A stretch of 64,000 nucleotides of DNA from Bimuria novae-zelandiae CBS 107.79 (taxonomy: Eukaryota; Ascomycota; Dothideomycetes; Pleosporales; Didymosphaeriaceae). The position numbers and the translations under genes are program-made. Every line of letters starts with the position of its first letter. Position 1 is the first letter of the stretch. Of this stretch, positions 57,228 to 64,000 are shown piece after piece. The stretch spans positions 452,165-516,164 of the forward strand of contig ML976656.1 in NCBI GenBank assembly GCA_010015655.1. The letters run 5' to 3'. The notes beneath the pieces were generated by a model, which was not told the DNA's origin, made no database searches, and saw only the letters and a list, made by a program, of their open reading frames with translations.

Positions 57228-58641
57228 GTTTGCACCTAAAAGCGCGTCTGAAGGTGAAACGAAGTTGTGAAGTGGGTGATGACGCTTAAAGTGTTGGTGA
57301 TTATGCCGTGCCACATGGCAGATGCGCGTGATAAGCTCGGAACCCTTAGCTACTTATCTATGCACACACCTTGTCTTTGGTATCTTCTCACGGCGCAGGG
57401 CATTGTGAGGGTCGCCTGAGTGTGCTGTGACTACTGCGCTTGATGTTTGCGACCTCTCTTCTTGATCGATATCTAGGTGCCATCCACGTAAGCTCGTATG
57501 CTTGATGTCCTTCGACCGCAGTGTAGGTTGTTATGTACTAAGATGGTAAGCTGGACGGGGCATTCGTATGCATGCGCGATTGGGAAACGAAATCTGGAAG
57601 GCTCGTGAGCTTTGATGTAAGCCGTGTAGAGAGCTCCCGCTCTGAGATCTTTAGGAAAGGGAGAGAGGTATTAGTATTGCCGCAAGCTTTGCCTCAACTT
57701 ACCATTCGAAGAGAAGGACAGAGAGCTCGACGTTCGATTACTCTGATCTTTCCCACGAGGGCGTAATGACTTCGTGAGGTACTCCATAGGTATGCATTTG
57801 TCGTTGGAATAATTTCAGGCACAATTCGAGCTGAAAATCATGAGTTTCACAACAGAACACGGTCGCACCCTGCTGCCTCCTTTCCCATCGGTGCAAAAGG
57901 GCACCTATTACCGTCTACAACACTCCAGATTCCCAACGGACGACAAGATAATGCTCCATACCCGGGTTAGCGCAAAAGGACGACCAGACTCATCAATGCG
58001 GAAAGAGCTCTCCGTCCCCTAAAATAACATCAATGCCTCTCCCGGTCCCAAAGCGCCCACGACGGTGTATCATATTCACCAATCTAATATGCTCTCCTGC
58101 TGACTCCCCGAACCTCCGAACCATCCTAGGTACGGGCACTTGGCAATCCACTGTAACCCGTCGTAATCTTCCCATTTTGGTAGCGGGTCCTTCGCGTGTG
58201 CACGTCCCTCATTGCTGGGGGCCGGCACGTGACATTACGAGTGAGCCAATCGCCATGCGAGACGCGCGAACCGGGCTAACGCAATACGGGAATGTACGAG
58301 TCTTGTTAGAAGATGCGAGGAGCGCTAGATTGTACGGCCGTGCAGGTGTGTACCGGTCAGATACCGAATAGGCAGACTGAGGGGTTGTTCGGGAGATGCC
58401 TTGCAGTGGCTTAGGGGCATGTATAAAGGTGGGATTCGCCACGGGTACTTGTGAGAATTCCTGACGCGGATTTCTCTTTCAAAAAAGGGGACCATTTGAC
58501 TGACTGCTTACTCCGACCGACCGCTGTTCACTTGTTATTGCTACTGTATCTCTTCTAAGACCCTGCTTTGTGAGCAACCTCAGACGACCGTCCCTAGTCC
58601 TTTGCCGAATCGATATCCATCCCTCTCGCCTTCAATCAAAG
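57228..58641. other. 1.4 kb without a recognisable gene
   Basis: Several overlapping short frames on both strands, none with domain content, splice structure or a convincing start. Part is presumably the promoter of the small membrane protein. Confidence 0.45.
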
Positions 58642-58941
58642 ATGGCTCCGACCATGTTCTTCGAGACTGTGCAATCACTCGCAAAGCGTGGTAACGATGA
58701 CATCGGCGGCATTCCGAAATTCGTTCTCGTCGTCCTCATCATGCTCGCCGGCGGTGCTCTTGTTGTCATATGCTTTGCTATGTTTCGATTCATGACTCCG
58801 GAAAAACAAGACGTACGGCCAATACCCGCGGAACAAGCCGACTACATGCGCGAAGTGAGAGAGAGGAACTTGAATGGTCTGATAGCGGAGGTTATGCACC
58901 AAAAAGCCCCATATCGTCATCGGCAATCGAATCGCAGGTGA
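58642..58941 (+). CDS. Small single-pass membrane protein, 99 aa
   Basis: ATG 58642 gives MAPTMFFETVQSLAKR; an upstream in-frame ATG at 58570 lacks sensible content. A strong membrane helix (IPKFVLVVLIMLAGGALVVICFAMF, about residues 28-52) is followed by a charged tail with RPIPAEQADYMREVRERNLNGL, a pattern I associate with small conserved fungal hypothetical proteins. The N-terminal stretch ends in KR before the helix. No intron needed. Function unknown. Confidence 0.7.
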   Translation: MAPTMFFETVQSLAKRGNDDIGGIPKFVLVVLIMLAGGALVVICFAMFRFMTPEKQDVRPIPAEQADYMREVRERNLNGLIAEVMHQKAPYRHRQSNRR

Positions 58942-59355
58942 AGTGAATACCAAACAATCTAGGTGGCGGAGTGATAGCTAACCAGGTGAGCAGTTATGCT
59001 GAGTCGTCTGCTACATGATCAAAGTACCCGAAACTTTTAAGAGGATACCCCAGCGTCGACCGTTCATATACAAGGGTTGTTGGATAGAGCGAGACGAAGA
59101 CGCCGTATGCGAATACCCCACACAAGGCCACAAGATGGAATCTCAGGAATGAGATGCGTACATGAGAACATAGAAGGAGAAGGAGGATATCGCCTTCAGA
59201 TACAATGGTACCGGGCTTGGAATCGAGCTTGACTTGCGTCGAAGCGCCTATTTGGGCGTCTCCAACGGGGCATAGTTGATGGCCTAGTTGGATAATGGCT
59301 CTCTTTTGTTATAAAGCATTCATTATCAGGATTAATTTCTATGTAACGTGGCTGG
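58942..59355. other. Intergenic, no gene seen
   Basis: Convergent 3' ends of the small membrane protein gene and the Zn2Cys6 gene. Confidence 0.4.
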
Positions 59356-60732
59356 TCAAGTTTGCGTGTGAGCCGAAAAGACCACGTCCAAGTCTATACC
59401 AATGACACCAGCCGGCCACTGTATCCAGGTTCGCATATTTTCTCCTAGCACAAGCGCCGCGGCGGTGATGAGATTTGGGCCGAAGTCCTCGATCCAGAAG
59501 ACATGCTCGACTTTGGCAGGAAGCATAGCGTAATGAGCAAGTAGTACCCATGCCTCCGGTGACTGAACTTCTACCAGCTCGACGAACGCCAGTGGTAGGC
59601 TGATAGGCCAAGCTAACACAGACGTCCAGTCGATAAGCTCGCCATAACGGGTACGTTTCGCGTCGTCAGTGACAGTAAGCTGGGAAATACGCGCAAAGTC
59701 GTCCCGCAGAGCTTTCAGAGCCTGTCTTAATACGTCGAGACTGTATTCATACGGGCAGTCGGGTCGCATCCACATGCTCTGCAAGTTGGCGAGTCGTTTG
59801 TCAACCTCGATAGCGTCTGGAGAGGTGGGAATGGGATATGGCCACCAGTCGCGTTTCGCTACGTTGGCAAAGATACCATTTGCAATCAGGTTCCAACAGG
59901 GAACTATGATGACAAGTACACCACGGAGTGTACGTAGTATTTTGGATGTGTATGCCACAAGGCTTTCGATAGTAGCGCGTCGGTTTAGCTTCGGCTCGTT
60001 GGCGGTGATTGGACGAAGAAGATCATTGAAGTCATCTGCTGTAGTAAGAAGGACCCATGCAGTGGCAGTGACGGAGAATGCCAATAGAGATTCGGCATTT
60101 TCTTCTGTGACTTTCGCGACCGTTTCACGGTAGCGGATTAGCCCGGTACTCATCTGGTAGGTTGCAATGACTCGAAAGTGTTTCTTCTCTCTTTCAGTCT
60201 CCGCAAACTTCGAAATGTGCAAGGCAGAGATGGCCATTGTGCCCTGCAGCACGAACATGTGTTTGGCGGATAGCTGAGGAACAGCTGCGCACCAAGCGGC
60301 CCTTGCAGCTTCATTGTGAGTGATTGTGGAGCTTGTTTCCAGAGCGAAATGCTGCAAAAGCTGTCGGAAACGCGGTCGAAGGACACCTGGAAAGTGTGCG
60401 AGTAGCTCTTCTTCTTGCGGGAGACACTCTAAGAAGGTTGGAGACGGAAGATTTGCAATAGATCCTTCAGGGCTGCTCAAGGGTTCTTTTACTTGGGTTG
60501 ATCTTTTTGAAAAGAACCGAGGAACAGGATCATAGGTGCGGAAGCTACACTCTAGTTTCCGTTTGGTACAATTCTTGCAGTCTGGGCGCCCTTCGTCACA
60601 CTAGTTCTATCAGTAGTTGCACGTTTCCAGAAGAGCGCTTGGCCCTTGGAAAAAGAGACCGACCTTTACGCGACGCTTCCTACACTGTGCACAGCCAAGC
60701 TTGCTTTGGGTACGAGGCTTCCTTGTTGACAT
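59356..60732 (-). CDS. Zn(II)2Cys6 fungal transcription factor
   Basis: Fungal-specific nuclear DNA-binding regulator. ATG 60732 opens a 69-nt exon (MSTRKPRTQSKLGCAQCRKR). A 63-bp intron (60601-60663) splits the zinc cluster, and splicing gives CAQCRKRRVKCDEGRPDCKN, then CTKRKLEC: six cysteines with CX2CX6CX6CX2CX6C spacing. The single downstream exon carries LLQHFALETSSTIT, QGTMAISALHISKF and AFSVTATAWVLLT, typical of the C-terminal regulatory region of the UPC2-like group. Total 1314 nt and 437 aa. It lies 3.3 kb from two decayed secondary-metabolism genes, but nothing shows it regulated them. Intact. Confidence 0.9.
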
Positions 60733-60955
60733 ATGTTGCGGCTCTGTGTAGTTGAGGTGTGAGATGAGACGGAGATATCCGCCGGGAGGGAAATGTCCCT
60801 GATGATCTAGGCCGCAAACGGCAAAGCGGATCCTTCATCCTCACAGCACGAGAGGTAAACACCTACCTATTCAACCTCGCCTGTTCACTCCATGAACCAA
60901 CTTGTATGCCTTCGATCAGATCACGTCTATTCCAAGCCTTCGAATTAGGTTACCA

Positions 60956-61267
60956 ATGAACAGGCATTCTTACGAAGACCTTTTACCAAGACCTCCTATG
61001 CACCTTCCCGTCTCGTTCCGAGGCATGATCAACGGTCCCCCGCATTTATCCCTGATGCCGCGTCCTGTGCCTCCCTTCGGCCTGCAACGCTGCATTCAGA
61101 CCACTCACGATCAATTTTTTTATGCGCCGGCTTCCCCGATTCTGGTTGATCCAGCGGGCGCTGTTGTTGTCCGCCCCAAAACTACATCCTCCAGCTCCCC
61201 GTTTGGCGAGGGCCTGCTCACGAGCACCCTAATGACGTCGAACCAAGACTTCCTTGCTCACTTGTGA
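60956..61267 (+). CDS. Possible small Pro-rich protein, unrecognised
   Basis: Open frame MNRHSYEDLLPRPPMHLPVSF... of 103 codons, Pro/Ser-rich, with no domain, membrane segment or intron signal that I recognise. It could be the 5' exon of a longer model or chance. It lies between the divergent Zn2Cys6 gene and the GH125 gene. Confidence 0.25.
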   Translation: MNRHSYEDLLPRPPMHLPVSFRGMINGPPHLSLMPRPVPPFGLQRCIQTTHDQFFYAPASPILVDPAGAVVVRPKTTSSSSPFGEGLLTSTLMTSNQDFLAHL

Positions 61268-61495
61268 ATAGTCAACCTGCACCGTTACATCCGGTACATC
61301 GCGGTAGTACCTATGATCAACAGCGGGGTACAGTGAAATTGGATGGCAGACAAGCTGCCGAGTGCGGGCGTGACAAGGCGCGTGCCTGCAGCGTCCCTTC
61401 AAAAGCTTGAAATATCGTCACGCTGCATTCTTCGTCGCTTTGTTATTCTCCTCTTGTTCTCAGCTCTTTGCGCGAGTTACGTGCTTTACGTCAAG

Positions 61496-63034
61496 ATGCG
61501 CGGCCTCACCCTTTTTGTCACGGTCGCGTTACCGTTGCTCGCATCGGCCCAATGCCCCGATTACGCGGAGTATTCAAAAGAAGTGCATGGACCATTAAGC
61601 TCAGGCAAATACAAGCTCGCCTATCAGAGACCCTCTGAAGAATGCCGAACATTCAAGTCGCAAGGCGTGGAAGATTTGCTGACGCGCATGGAAGATGTGA
61701 TTGAAGACCCCGACTTGTACCGCCTCTTTCAAAACGCGTACCCGAACAGCCTGGACACGGCGGTAAAATGGAAGGGCGTTGCCGCAGACAATTCAGAAGA
61801 AGAACTCACTTTCCTGATTACGGGCGATATCAACGCCATGTGGTTGCGAGACAGCAGTAATCAGATGCAGAGCTACCTTCCGGTGCTGAATGCGAGCAGC
61901 GACCCAAACTCGATTGCCAGCTTATACAGAGGCGTGATCAACCTGCAAGCGAGATATTTACTCACGTCGCCTTATTGCAACTCTTTCCAGCCTCCGGTAG
62001 AGAGTAATATATCCCCCGCCGAGAATACATATGCGAGCAGCGACGTCGTGTTCCCGCCGTACAACCCTCAGTCGGTTTTCGAATGCAAATATGAGCTCGA
62101 TTCATTGGCAGCTTTCCTGGAAGTCTCAGTCAACTACTATCAAGCTACAGGCGATGCAGATTTCTTTGGAAAGTTCCATTGGGTGGAAGCAATCGAGGCG
62201 GTCCTCAAGGTCGCACAGGAGATGACGACTCCCACATACGGCGAAGATGGCAGGGTATTGGATAGCCCGTATACTTTCAGGCGCAACACTGACCGCGCAA
62301 CGGAGACGTTCGCCAACGACGGACTTGGAAACCCAGTCGCAAACGGCACCGGCCTCATCAGGAGCGGGTTCCGACCCAGCGACGACGCTACCATCTACCA
62401 GCTCTACATCCCTGCCAATATGATGTTCTCTGCGTACCTAAAACTGGCTGCTGAAATAATGGGTAAAATCAACAACTACACATCGGCGTCGCTCGTAGAC
62501 CGAATGACGGGCCTCTCGGACTCCATACGTGAAGCCATTGAAACACACGGCACCACCAACCACCCAAAGTATGGTAAAATCTACGCTTTCGAGGCTGACG
62601 GCTTCGGTTCCCACAACATCATGGACGACGCGAACATCCCCTCCCTCCTCTCCGCCCCTTTCAACGCCTACCCCGTTGACGAGGATACATACCGCAACAC
62701 GCGCGCCCTCGTTCTCAGCGCCTCCAATTCATATTTTATGCGCGGTCCCGTGATCAACGCCGTCGGAGGCCCGCATCAGGGACCTGGCATGGCATGGCCC
62801 ATGGCATCGATTGTTCGGATCCTGACGAGCGATGACGATGACGAGATCAAAGGAGAGCTGGGGCAGCTTGTGAGTAGCACGGCGGGCCTGGGTCTCGTGC
62901 ATGAGAGCATCAACAGCTTCAATGAGTCAGACTGGACGCGGCAGTGGTTCAGCTGGGCGAATGGGCTGTTCGGACAAATGGTTCTGGACTTGGAAGAAAG
63001 GAAGCCGAATATTTTGAGTACGAGTTTTCAGTGA
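61496..63034 (+). CDS. GH125 exo-alpha-1,6-mannosidase, secreted
   Basis: Glycoside hydrolase family 125 (formerly DUF1237), inverting exo-alpha-1,6-mannosidase acting on mannan or N-glycan chains. I choose ATG 61496 because MRGLTLFVTVALPLLASAQ is a clean signal peptide followed by CPDY; an upstream in-frame ATG at 61343 would bury it. Family motifs are FLITGDINAMWLRDSSNQM, LYRGVINLQARYL, FECKYELDSLAAFLEVS (the Asp matches the general acid position of the family), SGFRPSDDATIYQLYIPANM, GPGMAWPMASIV and GLVHESIN with the Glu expected as general base, then WFSWANGLFGQ. 512 aa, typical length, no intron, ends TGA at 63034. Intact. Confidence 0.93.
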   Translation: MRGLTLFVTVALPLLASAQCPDYAEYSKEVHGPLSSGKYKLAYQRPSEECRTFKSQGVEDLLTRMEDVIEDPDLYRLFQNAYPNSLDTAVKWKGVAADNSEEELTFLITGDINAMWLRDSSNQMQSYLPVLNASSDPNSIASLYRGVINLQARYLLTSPYCNSFQPPVESNISPAENTYASSDVVFPPYNPQSVFECKYELDSLAAFLEVSVNYYQATGDADFFGKFHWVEAIEAVLKVAQEMTTPTYGEDGRVLDSPYTFRRNTDRATETFANDGLGNPVANGTGLIRSGFRPSDDATIYQLYIPANMMFSAYLKLAAEIMGKINNYTSASLVDRMTGLSDSIREAIETHGTTNHPKYGKIYAFEADGFGSHNIMDDANIPSLLSAPFNAYPVDEDTYRNTRALVLSASNSYFMRGPVINAVGGPHQGPGMAWPMASIVRILTSDDDDEIKGELGQLVSSTAGLGLVHESINSFNESDWTRQWFSWANGLFGQMVLDLEERKPNILSTSFQ

Positions 63035-63255
63035 GGGCCAGGAGCAAAGAGAGTGCCGCTGTGTTGTACGTTGACTGGCCTTGTTAAATAATCGTATCCC
63101 CACGTTCCTTCACAATCTTTCCTAATATATCCAGCTGTCTTTAGTGTGCTAAGGTGTGTCAGCTGCGGGCGCGATGAACAGACTAGCAACGTTGTTCGGC
63201 ATGTTCGTGCCTATCTTGCACGCGTTTGGTTGAAGGTAGGGAAGGAGCGCCTATA

Positions 63256-63501
63256 CGAGGAGCTCGTTTTTAGTGAGTCATATGCCAAGGTATTTCTAAT
63301 CTAACAGCTCCACACCACAACTCTTCAAAATAATAATAAAAAATACCAAATATTAAAGAAAAAAAAAAAAAAAAAAAAGCTCTAAATTGTCTCTTTTACC
63401 TCCTAGATTATTATAAATTATCATTGAAGATTATGGTTGTGGTGCAGCACTGTCACCTCGAAGATACCTTGGCTTATGACTCACTAAAAACGAGCTCCTC
63501 G
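63256..63501. mobile_element. 246-bp MITE with long terminal inverted repeats, TA target-site duplication
   Basis: The first and last ~38 bp are inverted copies (CGAGGAGCTCGTTTTTAGTG with TGAGTCATA following, and its complement). A weaker match extends inward to about 80 bp (CACCACAAC, CTTCAA). TA flanks both ends (63254-63255, 63502-63503). The centre is AT-rich with a poly-A run of about 20. No coding capacity. It lies about 220 bp downstream of the GH125 stop codon. Confidence 0.82.
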
Positions 63502-63503
63502 TA

Positions 63504-64000
63504 TGCGTGGGTTCGCACTGCACAGTGAGGGCAAATGCTGTGTCCAAGTGCTAGGTGGGCGTCGCCATCGCCACGGCATCCTGGCAGATGATCGCGACTA
63601 CATGCACAGCGTGGGATCACCCGACAACGCCTATCAAGATATCGCGCCCATGTCAACGATCAGGCTAGGGCAATCGGCCGTCGTGATGAAGCGTGCCATG
63701 CATGAGCATGCGGCGAAGGAAAACCTGCATATGCGAGCACATGCCTCGATGTGCTACATTGTGTTCGGCCGACACCTCTTCACATTCCCTAGCGGTGTGA
63801 AGGCACAGCTGATGGATTATCGCAGAGCCAGCTGAGCGTACAACTTGCCTATCCAGGTCACGAGCTGAATGTTTGATATGCAGGTCTATATAAGCGGCCA
63901 ACCAACGAGGTTCGGAATGCTTCTGCGACCGTGGAGGTTTTTGGTTGGTTGCCATCCGCGCCTGAGGCAGCCTGCCCAAGGCGTCGGCGCGTGTCACTCA
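63504..64000. other. No gene assigned
   Basis: Overlapping open frames of about 110 codons on both strands cross here. Neither has a recognisable domain, and I cannot choose between them or exclude that both are chance. Confidence 0.35.

Noticed and set aside
61343..61495. Longer N-terminus for the GH125 enzyme.
   Set aside because: It would place the clear signal peptide about 50 residues inside the protein; the ATG at 61496 fits a secreted enzyme and the family length.

Overview
This window is from a filamentous ascomycete (Pezizomycotina, most likely Dothideomycetes). The supports are short (about 45-115 bp) GT-AG introns, fungal-specific families (PDR-type ABC transporter, Zn2Cys6 regulator, DUF1774, LCCL membrane protein, GH125 exo-mannosidase), and a large AT-rich block of transposons full of C-to-T/G-to-A changes, the hallmark of repeat-induced point mutation (RIP).

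Layout. (1) 0-10.2 kb is normal-composition DNA: two decayed genes (a secreted-type protein and a fungal hypothetical protein) and one intact full-size PDR ABC transporter on the minus strand (six introns, 1536 aa, a 22-nt microexon and one GC-AG intron). (2) 10.2-42.9 kb is a repeat island with almost no intact coding sequence. It holds a piggyBac-like element, a Tc1/mariner-type element, at least four pogo-like DDE element copies, a chromodomain Gypsy element, two Copia elements, a Gypsy integrase fragment, a 407-bp MITE plus a rearranged relative, and three solo LTRs. Exact LTR pairs, target-site duplications and terminal inverted repeats let the central part be read as a nest: Gypsy + Copia + Copia inside pogo-like element D, D inside pogo-like element C, C inside pogo-like element F. 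With the younger elements removed, D is 1875 bp and C is 2268 bp, normal autonomous sizes. (3) 43-54 kb is a conserved gene block: an apple/PAN-domain protein, an LCCL-domain membrane protein, a kinase-like protein lacking catalytic residues, EMC4, an AP-1 beta adaptin and a DUF1774 protein. (4) 54.5-57.2 kb holds two adjacent decayed secondary-metabolism genes, an O-methyltransferase and a short-chain dehydrogenase, with frameshifts and nonsense codons. (5) 57-64 kb: a small membrane protein, a Zn2Cys6 transcription factor, a GH125 exo-alpha-mannosidase and a 246-bp MITE.

How it fits together. Housekeeping trafficking and ER genes (EMC4, AP-1 beta) sit beside accessory genes that are decaying (OMT, SDR, the two left pseudogenes) on both sides of a RIP-degraded transposon island, the usual two-speed structure of such genomes. 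Spliced models for the ABC transporter, LCCL protein, kinase-like protein, EMC4, AP-1 beta, DUF1774 and Zn2Cys6 genes each give a whole number of codons. I found no tRNA, rRNA or CRISPR array.
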